From Scleromatobacter sp039920745 (GTDB taxonomy: Bacteria; Pseudomonadota; Gammaproteobacteria; Burkholderiales; Burkholderiaceae_C), in assembly GCA_039920745.1 (NCBI GenBank), contig JBDSDD010000022.1, forward strand, positions 49,461-113,460: a DNA stretch of 64,000 bases. Direction: 5' to 3'. Of the stretch, positions 26,849 to 35,319 are shown in pieces. Position 1 is the first letter of the stretch; every line of letters begins with the position of its first letter. Both the position numbers and the translations under genes were made by a program. The notes beneath the pieces were generated by a model. The model saw only the letters and a program-made list of their open reading frames with translations, had not been told where the DNA came from and searched no databases.

Positions 26849-27922
26849 ATGCATCCGACGAACGCCGCCGCGAAAACACCGCGCGGATGGGCGACACTTC
26901 GGGACTGTCACCGCGCCTCGCCGCTCCACAATGCCCGCGCCATCGCGTTCCATGTTCCTCGCAGGTTGCCGTTGAGCCCGCTCGACGAACACCAGGCCGT
27001 GCTCGACGCCGCCCGCGCGTTGATGCTGCCGCTCGCGCGCCTGTTGGTCGCGCGCGGCGTGCCCTACGCGCAAGCCGAGGAGAGCCTGAAGGCGGCGATG
27101 GTGGAGGCGGCCCGCGAAGCCCATCCGGACGGCCTGCCGCACCGCCTCGTCAGCCGCATCGCCACAACCACCGGGATCAACCGGCGCGAGGTGACGCGGC
27201 TGACCCGATTCGAGGACGCGCCCGCCGAGCCGCAGCGTTCGTCGGCCTCCAACACCTTCACGCGCTGGCGCACCAACCCGGACTACCTTGATGTGCAAGG
27301 CCAGCCGAGGGTGCTCGCGCGCCAGGGCGACGCGCCCAGCTTCGAGTCGCTCGCCCGCGGCGTGACGCAGGACGTGCACCCGCGCAGCCTGCTCGACGAA
27401 CTGCTGCGGCTGGGCCTGGCGCGCCACGACGCCGAGGCCGACACGGTGTCGCTGATCCTCGACGCGTTCGTGCCCAGCACCGACCGCACCCGCATGCTCG
27501 AGTTCCTGGCCCACAACGTCGGTGACCATCTGTCGGCCGCCGTGGCCAACGTGATCGGGCCGGCGCCGCGTCACCTCGAGCGCGCGGTGTTCGCCGACGG
27601 GTTGTCGACGCGCGCCATCGCCGCTGCCGAGGCGTGGGTGGCCGATGCCTGGCGCGACATGGCTGCGGCGCTGGTGCCCTTCGTCACGCAGCTGATCGCC
27701 GACGAGGCGCACGAGCCCGACAGCCAGCGCCAGCAGCGTTTCCGCGCCGGCCTGTACGCATACACCGAGCGCGACGACGGCGTGCAGCCGCCCAATGAAC
27801 CGATCGCCGCCGGCCCGGAATCGACCCCTGCGGCCAAGCGCGCACCCCGGCGCGCGCGCTCAAAAGCCTCCGACTCGGCCGCCACCCGGCCCGCGCCCGC
27901 GACCAAGCCGCGCCGAACCTGA
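26849..27922 (+). CDS. DUF6502 family protein
   Basis: 357 residues from ATG 26849; a TTG at 26966 or 26972 is an alternative, because the recognisable domain only begins at LDEHQAVLDAARALMLPLAR. The family appears to be a cytosolic helical protein with a winged-helix-like region (GLPHRLVSRIATTTGINRREVTRLTRFE), suggesting DNA binding. The C-terminal ~50 residues are Ala/Arg/Pro-rich and basic. It sits between two DUF5666 lipoprotein genes in one direction with short gaps (19 and 11 bases), so the three likely form an operon. Confidence 0.75.
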   Translation: MHPTNAAAKTPRGWATLRDCHRASPLHNARAIAFHVPRRLPLSPLDEHQAVLDAARALMLPLARLLVARGVPYAQAEESLKAAMVEAAREAHPDGLPHRLVSRIATTTGINRREVTRLTRFEDAPAEPQRSSASNTFTRWRTNPDYLDVQGQPRVLARQGDAPSFESLARGVTQDVHPRSLLDELLRLGLARHDAEADTVSLILDAFVPSTDRTRMLEFLAHNVGDHLSAAVANVIGPAPRHLERAVFADGLSTRAIAAAEAWVADAWRDMAAALVPFVTQLIADEAHEPDSQRQQRFRAGLYAYTERDDGVQPPNEPIAAGPESTPAAKRAPRRARSKASDSAATRPAPATKPRRT

Positions 27923-27933
27923 CGAGACATGCC

Positions 27934-29148
27934 ATGACAACCACCTTACTGTCCGCCCTGCGCCACCGGCGCGTGCTCTGCGCCCTGATCGCCGCCACCG
28001 CGTTGGCCGTCGGTTGCGGCGGCGGCTCCGACTCCGGCGTCGGCTCCGGCGGCACCGGTGTCGGTTCGCTGAGCTTCTCGCAAGGCCCGATCACCGGCTT
28101 TGGCTCGATCATCGTCAACGGCGTGCACTTCGACGACGCCGCCGCCAGCGTGCTGGACGATGACGGCAACGCCTTGTCGAACACGCTCAACCTGCGCCTG
28201 GGCACCGTGGTGGACGTGCAGGGCGGCGTCGTCACCAACAGCGCCACGACCGCCTCCGCCATTCGCGTGCACGTCGACCTGCTGGGCCCGGTCACGGCCA
28301 GCTACGACGCAGGCACCGGCCGCCTGGGCGTGCTGGGCCAGCCGGTGCGCGTGCTGGCGATCACCGCGCTCGACGGCTTCGACGGCGGCGCCGCGGCCAT
28401 TCCCCTGGGCAGCAGCGTCGCGGTTTCGTCGCTGTACGACAAGGCCACGGGCGTCTACGTCGCCACCCGCATCGACCCGGTGCCCGCCACGCCGCGCTTC
28501 GCCATCCGCGGCGCGCCGACGGCGGTGGACATCTCGGCCCACACCTTCACGATCGGTGGCCAGGTGTTCAGCTTCGGCAGCCTGGCGCCGCCGACACCGC
28601 TGGCCGCGGGCCAGTTGCTGCGCGCGGTGCTGAGCACGACGCAGGACAGCCACGGGCATTGGGTCGTCACGGCTTTCGGCCAGGCGCTGGCGGCGCCGCC
28701 CGAAGGCCGCCGCGGTGGCATCCAGGGCGTCGTCAGCAGCGCCACCGACGCGACTCACTTCGTCGTCAATGGCGTCAGCGTCGATGCGAGCGCTGCCAGC
28801 GTCACGCCCAGCGGATCGACCATCGCCGTGCAGAGTCGCGTGCAGGTGCATGGGACGATCGTCCACGGCGCGCTGGTGGCGACCTCGGTGGAGGTGGAGG
28901 CCAGCAACGACGACCATGGCGGTTCGGGCGGCGACGACGACTTCGAGGTTGTCGGCCTGATCCTGAGCCTTGACACCGTGCACCAGACCTTGACGATGCG
29001 CGGCCCGACGACGGTCAACTACGCGACGTCATCCTTCTCGAGCGGCGTGGCGGCGGACCTGGCGGTCGGCAAGGCGATCGAGGTCAAGGGCAACCTGTCG
29101 ACCGACGGCAGCCAGGTGATCGCAACCCAGATCAAGTTCGATCACTGA
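27934..29148 (+). CDS. DUF5666 repeat lipoprotein (second copy)
   Basis: 404 residues. The lipobox (LAVGCGG, Cys28) is followed by the same architecture as the 25603 protein, including an ITGFGSIIVNGVHFDD block at the equivalent place and DUF5666-type repeats. It is clearly paralogous, with much substitution, so the duplication is old. The acidic/His loop ASNDDHGGSGGDDDFE parallels EDEHQHDGS in the first copy. The stop overlaps the converging DUF2177 gene by 7 bases. Confidence 0.8.
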   Translation: MTTTLLSALRHRRVLCALIAATALAVGCGGGSDSGVGSGGTGVGSLSFSQGPITGFGSIIVNGVHFDDAAASVLDDDGNALSNTLNLRLGTVVDVQGGVVTNSATTASAIRVHVDLLGPVTASYDAGTGRLGVLGQPVRVLAITALDGFDGGAAAIPLGSSVAVSSLYDKATGVYVATRIDPVPATPRFAIRGAPTAVDISAHTFTIGGQVFSFGSLAPPTPLAAGQLLRAVLSTTQDSHGHWVVTAFGQALAAPPEGRRGGIQGVVSSATDATHFVVNGVSVDASAASVTPSGSTIAVQSRVQVHGTIVHGALVATSVEVEASNDDHGGSGGDDDFEVVGLILSLDTVHQTLTMRGPTTVNYATSSFSSGVAADLAVGKAIEVKGNLSTDGSQVIATQIKFDH

Positions 29149-29540
29149 AATCGGTCGCTGACCAGCTTGCCCACCGTGGCCGCGAGCCCGGTGGCGATGC
29201 AGCCCCAGCCGACGTCGATGAACGACAGGCCCAGCGGCCAGTCGCGCAGCGTGGCCATGTTGGTCAGGTCGTAGGTCATGTAGGTCATGAAGCCGAACGC
29301 CGCACCCCAGGCCGCGGCCATGCGCCAGTCGCCGCTGGCGCGCGGCAGCACGACGAAGGCCATCACGCCGATCGCGAACAGCAGGTAGAACGCGACGGCC
29401 GCGATCCAGTCGGGCTGCTCGGCCATCAGGTGGCCGATGCCGCGGTTGTAGAGCGGGCGCGCGATGCCGCCGATCCAGATCACGTCCAGGATCATCATCG
29501 TGACGACGATTGCGATGTAGGGCACCAGCAACTTGCTCAT
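29142..29540 (-). CDS. DUF2177 family membrane protein
   Basis: 132 residues with four hydrophobic segments. Family signatures include DVIWIGGIARPLYNRGIGHL near the N-terminus and FGFMTYMTYDLTNMATLRDWP. DUF2177 proteins are small inner-membrane proteins of unknown function. Confidence 0.85.
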   Translation of the reverse strand: MSKLLVPYIAIVVTMMILDVIWIGGIARPLYNRGIGHLMAEQPDWIAAVAFYLLFAIGVMAFVVLPRASGDWRMAAAWGAAFGFMTYMTYDLTNMATLRDWPLGLSFIDVGWGCIATGLAATVGKLVSDRFQ

Positions 29541-29716
29541 GGACGGGCTCCGGGGTTCAAGGGTGTGTCACCGTCGGCAAGGCACACGCCTGCCGCTCTG
29601 CGCATCGTCGCATGGCCAAGCGCAAGCGCGGGTTCAGCTTGAAAACGCGGCGCCCGCGCTGCGTCGGACAATGCGGCCATGCGCCTGCCTGGCGTGCCAT
29701 TTTCCAAGGCCGATCC

Positions 29717-30388
29717 ATGACCCCTGCGTTGAAGCGCTTCGTCCACGTGTTCAGGGTGCGGCCGCGCCTGTTCGTCGTGCTGGCGCTGGGCGTGCTCACC
29801 GAGCTGTTGCTGCCACACAGCCTCGCCTCGCAGCCGATCACGCGCTGGCTGATCGCGTGGAACGTCGGCGCTTGGATGTACGTGGTGCTGGCCGCCATGA
29901 TGATGATCCGCTCGTCGCAGGGCCACATGCGCCAGCGGGCGCAACTGCAGGACGACGGCAAGCACGTGATCCTCGGGTTGACGGTGATCGCGGCCATCGC
30001 CAGCCTGGTCGCGATCGCGTTCGAACTGTCTGTGGTCAAGGACCTGCACGGCTGGTCGCGTGGCCTGCACGTCGCGCTGGCGGGGCTCACGGTGATGTCG
30101 TCGTGGAGCTTCATCCAGGTCATGTTCACGCTGCACTACGCGCACGACTACTACATGGCGGCCTGCCATGGCCACAAGCCGGGACTCTCGTTCCCCGACG
30201 ACCCCGACCCGGACTACGGCGACTTCTTCTACTTCTCCGTGGTGATCGGCACCTCGGGCCAGACAGCCGACGTGTCCTTCGTCACCAAGCCGATGCGGCG
30301 CATCGGATCGCTGCACTGCATCCTGGCCTACCTGTTCAACACCACGGTGCTGGCGCTGCTGGTCAACATCGGGGCGAGCCTGTTCTGA
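29717..30388 (+). CDS. DUF1345 family membrane protein
   Basis: 223 residues from ATG 29717. About five membrane helices, with the family pattern YAHDYY in HYAHDYYMAACHGHKPGL, PDYGDFFYFSVVIGTSGQTADV and a C-terminal NTTVLALLVNIGASLF. This is the DUF1345 pattern (function unknown). It lies immediately upstream of the sigma-54 control region of the exporter operon but is not part of that unit. Confidence 0.85.
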   Translation: MTPALKRFVHVFRVRPRLFVVLALGVLTELLLPHSLASQPITRWLIAWNVGAWMYVVLAAMMMIRSSQGHMRQRAQLQDDGKHVILGLTVIAAIASLVAIAFELSVVKDLHGWSRGLHVALAGLTVMSSWSFIQVMFTLHYAHDYYMAACHGHKPGLSFPDDPDPDYGDFFYFSVVIGTSGQTADVSFVTKPMRRIGSLHCILAYLFNTTVLALLVNIGASLF

Positions 30389-30391
30389 GCC

Positions 30392-30428
30392 TGTCCGCCG
30401 GAACTGTCCGCGAGTGTCCGCGGACACT
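30392..30428 (+). promoter_or_regulatory. Palindromic enhancer (UAS) candidate for the exporter operon
   Basis: AGTGTCCGCGGACACT at 30413-30428 is a perfect 16-base palindrome, preceded by two further TGTCCG half-sites at 30392 and 30405. Its centre is roughly 95-100 bases upstream of the predicted start point of the sigma-54 promoter at 30493, the usual distance for an NtrC-family activator. The activator encoded at 37211 is the obvious candidate binder; that link is inference. Confidence 0.65.
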
Positions 30429-30492
30429 GCGCGTGCGCCGGCAGGCGCGCGCAAGTCCTTGATCCACCAGGGATCGGACCCCCGCTCGGCGG

Positions 30493-30508
30493 TGGCACGG
30501 TCATTGCA
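30493..30508 (+). promoter_or_regulatory. Sigma-54 (-24/-12) promoter of exporter operon
   Basis: TGGCACGGTCATTGCA has GG and GC dinucleotides exactly 10 bases apart and otherwise fits the sigma-54 consensus TGGCAC-N5-TTGCA. It lies 50 bases before the adaptor start codon. Confidence 0.85.
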
Positions 30509-30558
30509 ATCATGAAGCCGGACAGGGCGCCCATCGCGCCTCGCCCGGACTGGACTCC

Positions 30559-31914
30559 ATGATTCGTGACACCTCCTCGCAAGACACCGTCCTCGCCCGA
30601 CCGGCCGGCAAGCGGCGCCTCGTCGTCGCGGCCGCCGTCGTCGCTGTCCTCGCGTTGACCGCCTGGAGCGTGCCGCAGGCGCGCCACCTGTTCGCCGCCT
30701 CCGGCTCGGTGAGTGCCGAACGACTGGGCCTGGACGACGTCACCCGCGGCCCGTTCGTGCGCGACATCCAGGCCGAAGGCCGCGTCGTCGCCGCGTTCAG
30801 CCCGACGTTGTTCGCGCCGCAGGCCGGCGCGGTCACGCTGCAGGTGCATGCCGGCGACAGCGTCAAGAAAGGCCAGGTGCTGGCGACGATCGCGAGCCCC
30901 GAGCTCGCCGCCAAGCTGGCGCAGGAGACCGCCACGGCCGACACGCTGCAGACCGACACGCTGCGCGCGCAGGTCGAGGCCGGCGAGCAGCGCGCCGCGT
31001 TGCAGGGCGCGCGCGAGAACGCGGCAATCGACGTCAAGGCGGCAGAGACCGACCTCGCGCGCCAGCACAAGGCGTTCGACGCCGGCGCCGCGGCGGGCAT
31101 GCAGGTCGACCACGCGCGCGACGCGCTGGAGAAGGCGCGCATCGCGCTGAACCACGCCGAGGCCGGCCTGCACTCCCGCGACGACAGCCTCAAGTTCGAC
31201 GTGCAGGCCAAGGAGCAGGCGCACGCACGCCAAGTGCTGCTGGTGGATGATCTGAAGCGCCAGGTCGGCGAGCTGGCGGTGCGCTCGCCGGTCGACGGAC
31301 AGGTCGGCCAGCTGTTCGTGGCCGTGCGCGCCAGCGTGGCCAGGGATGCGCAGTTGCTGACGGTGATCGACTTGACCCAGCTCGAGGTGCAGATGCAGGT
31401 CGCCGAGAGCTTCGCGCGCGACCTCGCGGTGGGCATGCCCGGCGAGATCACGGGCAACGGGCAGGTGTGGAAGGCGCGCGTCAGCGGCATCTCGCCGGAG
31501 GTCGTCGCCAACCAGGTCGCCGCGCGACTCCGCTTCGATGACAACCCCCAGCCGCCGCGCACGGCGTCAGCGCCGCAAGGGGGCCGAGGCCTTGCTCCGG
31601 AGCGGCCGAGCGCGGCAGCCGCGCGCGCTGCGATGCCCGAGCAGCTGCGCCAGAACCAGCGGCTGTCCGTGCGCGTGCTGCTCGACCAGCGCCCCGACGT
31701 CGTCAGCGTGCGTGCCGGCAGCTTCATCGACGAGTCCGGCGGCCAGTACGCCTACGTCGTGCGCGACGGCGTCGCCGTCAAGACTGCGGTGCGCCTGGGT
31801 GCGCGCAGCGTCGATCGCGTCGAGATACTTTCCGGGCTGAAGGTCGGCGACCGCGTCGTCGTCTCCGGCGCCGACAACTTCCACGCCGAACCGACGGTCG
31901 GCCTGTCCCATTGA
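30559..31914 (+). CDS. Periplasmic adaptor (membrane fusion protein) of ABC exporter
   Basis: 451 residues. HlyD/MacA-type adaptor linking an inner-membrane ABC exporter to a TolC channel. A single N-terminal membrane anchor (LVVAAAVVAVLALTAWSV) is followed by a lipoyl half (VTLQVHAGDSVKKGQVLATI), a long helical hairpin (~residues 110-235), the second lipoyl half (RSPVDGQVGQLFV) and beta-barrel and membrane-proximal regions. Residues ~330-358 form a Pro/Ala/Arg-rich insert between RLRFDD and PEQLRQNQRLSVRV that adaptors of this type do not normally carry; see the repeat at 31545. First gene downstream of the sigma-54 promoter. Confidence 0.88.
   Translation: MIRDTSSQDTVLARPAGKRRLVVAAAVVAVLALTAWSVPQARHLFAASGSVSAERLGLDDVTRGPFVRDIQAEGRVVAAFSPTLFAPQAGAVTLQVHAGDSVKKGQVLATIASPELAAKLAQETATADTLQTDTLRAQVEAGEQRAALQGARENAAIDVKAAETDLARQHKAFDAGAAAGMQVDHARDALEKARIALNHAEAGLHSRDDSLKFDVQAKEQAHARQVLLVDDLKRQVGELAVRSPVDGQVGQLFVAVRASVARDAQLLTVIDLTQLEVQMQVAESFARDLAVGMPGEITGNGQVWKARVSGISPEVVANQVAARLRFDDNPQPPRTASAPQGGRGLAPERPSAAAARAAMPEQLRQNQRLSVRVLLDQRPDVVSVRAGSFIDESGGQYAYVVRDGVAVKTAVRLGARSVDRVEILSGLKVGDRVVVSGADNFHAEPTVGLSH
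31545..31616. repeat. Repeat-like GC-rich element inserted in frame in the adaptor gene
   Basis: The segment starts with CCCCCAGCCGCCG, has CAAGGGGGCCGAGG in the middle, and includes the perfect palindrome GCTCCGGAGC at 31594-31603. CCCCC (31545) and GGGGG (31579) can pair. It resembles the short intergenic repeats common in Burkholderiales genomes, but here lies inside a coding frame, encoding roughly 29 extra residues without a stop or frameshift. No second copy was seen in this window. Confidence 0.5.
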
Positions 31915-31937
31915 TTGCTCCTCCCACAAGGAATCCC

Positions 31938-32663
31938 ATGCTGAAGATGACCGGCCTGTCCAAGGCCTACCGAACCGAAGTGGTCGAGACCTACGCGTTG
32001 CGCGAGTTCGACCTCGAAGTCAAGCAAGGCGAGTTCGTCGCCGTCACCGGCCCGTCGGGCTCGGGCAAGACGACGTTCCTGACCATCGCCGGCCTGCTGG
32101 AGGCGCCCACCGGCGGCCGCTACGAGCTCGACGGCGTCGACGTCAGCCAGCTCGGAGACGATGCGCGCTCGCGCATCCGCAACCAGAAGATCGGCTTCAT
32201 CTTCCAGGGCTTCAACCTGATCGCCGACCTGAACGTGTTCGACAACGTCGACGTGCCGCTGCGCTACCGCGGCATGAAGGCCGACGAGCGCAAGCGCCGC
32301 GTGCGCGCCGCGCTGGAGCGCGTGGGCCTGGCCGCGCGCGAGAAGCACTATCCGGCCGAACTCTCTGGCGGCCAGCAGCAGCGCGTGGCCATCGCGCGCG
32401 CGCTGGCCGGCGAGCCGCGCCTGCTGCTCGCCGACGAGCCCACCGGCAACCTCGACAGCCAGATGGCGCGCAGCGTGATGGACTTGCTCGAAGAGCTGAA
32501 CCGGGACGGCGCCACCATCGTGATGGTCACGCACGACCCCCAGCTCGCCGCGCGCGCGCAGCGCAACGTGCACGTGATCGACGGCCAGGTCGTCGACGTC
32601 TCGGAGGACGTGCGGCTGAGCGGACGCCAGGACGCACGCGACGAGGCCAAGGTTCATGCGTGA
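31938..32663 (+). CDS. ABC transporter ATP-binding protein (MacB/LolD type)
   Basis: 241 residues from ATG 31938, with AAGGA at 31928. Drives export through the two FtsX-like permeases downstream. Walker A GPSGSGKTT near residue 38, Q-loop FIFQGFNLI, signature LSGGQQQR, Walker B LLLADEPTGNLDS and H-loop VTHD are all intact. The LADEPTGNLD form is diagnostic of the MacB/LolD/FtsE group. Its stop overlaps the start of the TolC-like gene by 8 bases. Confidence 0.95.
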   Translation: MLKMTGLSKAYRTEVVETYALREFDLEVKQGEFVAVTGPSGSGKTTFLTIAGLLEAPTGGRYELDGVDVSQLGDDARSRIRNQKIGFIFQGFNLIADLNVFDNVDVPLRYRGMKADERKRRVRAALERVGLAAREKHYPAELSGGQQQRVAIARALAGEPRLLLADEPTGNLDSQMARSVMDLLEELNRDGATIVMVTHDPQLAARAQRNVHVIDGQVVDVSEDVRLSGRQDARDEAKVHA

Positions 32664-33972
32664 GCCTGACTTGCGCCGGTGCGCGGTCGCGGTCGCGTGG
32701 GCGGGCGCGCTCGTCACGTGCGCGCCCGCGTTCGCCGACGATCTGCTCCAGGTCTACGGACTGGCCCGCGCCAACGATCCGGTGCTGGCCTCGGCCGACG
32801 CCACGCACGCCGGCTCGCATGACCTGGCCGACCAGGCGCGCGCCGCATTGCTGCCGCAGGCCTCGGCCACGGTGGCGATCGGGCGCCAGCGCGACAGCGG
32901 CGCGTCGCTGCCAGCCAGCAGCGCGCACACCACCAACGCCACGTTGGGCCTCACGCAGGTGGTGTTCGACGCCGGCCTGTGGTCGCAGCTCCAGGCCGCG
33001 CACCTCGCCGCCGATGCACAGGACGCGACATTGCAGGCCGCGCAACAGGCGTTGTGCCTGCGCGTGGCTGCTGCCTACTTCGACGCGCTGCTGGCCGCCG
33101 ACATCGTCGCCAGCGTGCAGGCCAACGAGGATGCGTTCGCGCAGCAGGTCGCGCAGTCGCAGCAGCGTTACCAGGCGGGGCTCGATGCGCAGGTCGACGT
33201 CGACCAGTCGCGCGTCTACCAGGCGCTGGCGCACGGCAACACGATCGCCGCGCGCCAGGCGCTGGTCGATGCGCTGGCCGCCATCGCCGAGATCACCGGC
33301 AGCACGCCGGCCACGTTGAAGGCCTTGCGCGACGACTTGCCGCTGGTGGCGCCGGTGCCGGCCGATCCGCTGGCCTGGGCCGCGACCGCGCTGCAGGGCA
33401 ATCCCACGCTGTGGGCCGCGCAGAAAGGCGTTGCCGCGGCTGAGAGTTCGATAGTCGCGGCCCGCGCCGGTCATCTGCCGTCTCTGAGCGCCGGCCTGAA
33501 CCTGGGCCGCCCCACCGGCACGCCTTACGGCGATTCCAGCGGTCGCCTGACCAACAGCGTGGCGCTGACGCTCAACGTGCCGCTGTTCGCCGGCGGCGCC
33601 ACGCAGGCGCGCGTCCGCCAGGCGCTGCACCAGCGCGACGGTGCGCGCGACGGCCTCGAGATCCAGCGTCGTACGGTCGAACGCGCGGCCAAGGCGGCCT
33701 ACGGCAGCGTCGTCGCAGGCATCGCCCAGGTGGAGGCGACGCGAAGCTCGGTCGTCGCGGCGACGGCCTCGCTGGCTGCCACGCGCGTCGGCCGCGAGGT
33801 GGGCAACCGCACCCAGACCGATGTGCTCAACGCGATCCAGACACTCGCGCAGGCGCAGGCCGCCTGCGCGCAGGCCCGCCATCAATTCATCCTCGGCCGG
33901 CTGCAATTGCAGCTGGCGGCCGGCGCGCTGACCGAGGCCGACCTGGCCAACGTCAACGCGCTGCTGCAATGA
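32656..33972 (+). CDS. TolC-family outer membrane channel
   Basis: 438 residues with a Sec signal peptide ending near AFADD. Two internally related helical-barrel halves are visible: LTQVVFDAGLWSQLQAAHLAADAQ and LNVPLFAGGATQARVRQALHQRDGA are the paired TolC strand motifs. YQAGLDAQVDVDQSRV and REVGNRTQTDVLNAIQTL are the corresponding helix ends. Trimeric channel completing the tripartite exporter with the adaptor and ABC components in the same operon. Confidence 0.92.
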   Translation: MREPDLRRCAVAVAWAGALVTCAPAFADDLLQVYGLARANDPVLASADATHAGSHDLADQARAALLPQASATVAIGRQRDSGASLPASSAHTTNATLGLTQVVFDAGLWSQLQAAHLAADAQDATLQAAQQALCLRVAAAYFDALLAADIVASVQANEDAFAQQVAQSQQRYQAGLDAQVDVDQSRVYQALAHGNTIAARQALVDALAAIAEITGSTPATLKALRDDLPLVAPVPADPLAWAATALQGNPTLWAAQKGVAAAESSIVAARAGHLPSLSAGLNLGRPTGTPYGDSSGRLTNSVALTLNVPLFAGGATQARVRQALHQRDGARDGLEIQRRTVERAAKAAYGSVVAGIAQVEATRSSVVAATASLAATRVGREVGNRTQTDVLNAIQTLAQAQAACAQARHQFILGRLQLQLAAGALTEADLANVNALLQ

Positions 33973-33989
33973 CCCGCAAAGGACCCCGC

Positions 33990-35303
33990 ATGTTCCTCTA
34001 CTACTTCGACCTTGCGCTGCGCAGCTTCCGCTCCGCACGCGGCCTCACGGCGCTGATGGTGCTGACGATCGCGATGGGCATCGGCGCCAGCATGACGACG
34101 CTGACGACGTTGCGTGCGTTGTCCGGCGACCCGATGCCCGGCAGCAGCGACCGCGTCGTGCGCGTGCAGCTCGACGCCGAATCCCAGAGCACGTTCGAGC
34201 CTGGCAAGGAGCCCGACGACCAGCTCACGCGCTTCGACGCCGAGACGCTGCTGCGCGATAGACATGCGGTGCGCCAGGCGATGATGGTCGGTGGCGGCCT
34301 CAACGTGGAGCCGGCAGCCGACAGCCCCGGCGGCATGAAGCCGTTCGAATCGACGGCGCGCTACACCACGGCCGACTTCTTCCCGATGTTCCAGACCCCG
34401 TTCCTGTACGGCCACGCGTGGAGCGCCGCCGATGACGCGGCGAACGCGCCCGTCGTGGTGCTGAGCAAGGCCTTCAACGAAAAATTGTTTGGCGGCGTCA
34501 ACAGCGTCGGCCGCACCGTCAACGCTGAGGGCGCGAGCCTGCGGGTCGTCGGCGTTCTCGATGACTGGCAGCCGGTGCCGTATTTCTTCGACCTGAATGT
34601 GGGCCGCTATCGCAAGACCGAGGAGCTGATCGTGCCGTTCGGCACCGCGCTGGAGCGCAAGCTGGGCAGCAACGGCCGCATGAACTGCTGGGGCGACAAC
34701 GCCGTGACCCATCCGCACGATCTCAACGCGCCGTGCAGCTGGATCCAGTACTGGGCCGAGCTCGCCAAGCCGTCCGACCAGCCGGCCTATCTCGAGTACC
34801 TCAACCAGTACTCGGCGCAACAGCATGCAGCCGGTCGGTTCCAGCGCGTTCCCAATGCGCGCGCACCGGCCGTGATGGCGTGGCTGGCCAAACAGCACGT
34901 CGTGCCCGAGGACGTGCGACTGCAGGTCTGGCTGGCGTTCGGCTTCCTCGCGGTTTGCCTCGTCAACACCGTGGGACTGCTGCTCGCCAAGTGCCTGCGG
35001 CGCTCGCCCGAGATCGGCGTGCGACGCGCGCTCGGCGCGCCGCGGCGGCAGATCTTCGCGCAATTCCTGGTCGAGGCCGGCACCATCGGCCTGGCCGGCG
35101 GCGTGCTCGGCCTCGCCTTCGCGGCACTCGGCGTCTGGTGCGTTCGCGCGAGCACGACAAGCGGCGCGCAATGGGTGCGCCTGGACGCCACCATGCTGCT
35201 GATCACCTTTGCGCTGGCGATTGGCGCCAGCATCCTGGCCGGGCTGTTGCCGGCCTGGAAAGCGTGCGACGTCTCGCCCGCCTCGCAACTCAAGTCGTCC
35301 TGA
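33990..35303 (+). CDS. ABC exporter permease, MacB/FtsX type (first)
   Basis: 437 residues; ATG 33990 was preferred over 33969 because AAAGGA (33978-33983) sits before it. One N-terminal helix (LTALMVLTIAMGIGASM) precedes a large periplasmic MacB core domain (~residues 50-310). Three C-terminal helices carry the FtsX signature EIGVRRALGAPRRQIFAQFLVE. There is no fused ATPase, so it is a split MacB. It pairs with the second permease downstream, probably as a heterodimer. Confidence 0.88.
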   Translation: MFLYYFDLALRSFRSARGLTALMVLTIAMGIGASMTTLTTLRALSGDPMPGSSDRVVRVQLDAESQSTFEPGKEPDDQLTRFDAETLLRDRHAVRQAMMVGGGLNVEPAADSPGGMKPFESTARYTTADFFPMFQTPFLYGHAWSAADDAANAPVVVLSKAFNEKLFGGVNSVGRTVNAEGASLRVVGVLDDWQPVPYFFDLNVGRYRKTEELIVPFGTALERKLGSNGRMNCWGDNAVTHPHDLNAPCSWIQYWAELAKPSDQPAYLEYLNQYSAQQHAAGRFQRVPNARAPAVMAWLAKQHVVPEDVRLQVWLAFGFLAVCLVNTVGLLLAKCLRRSPEIGVRRALGAPRRQIFAQFLVEAGTIGLAGGVLGLAFAALGVWCVRASTTSGAQWVRLDATMLLITFALAIGASILAGLLPAWKACDVSPASQLKSS

Positions 35304-35319
35304 ACCCGGAGCCCACGTC

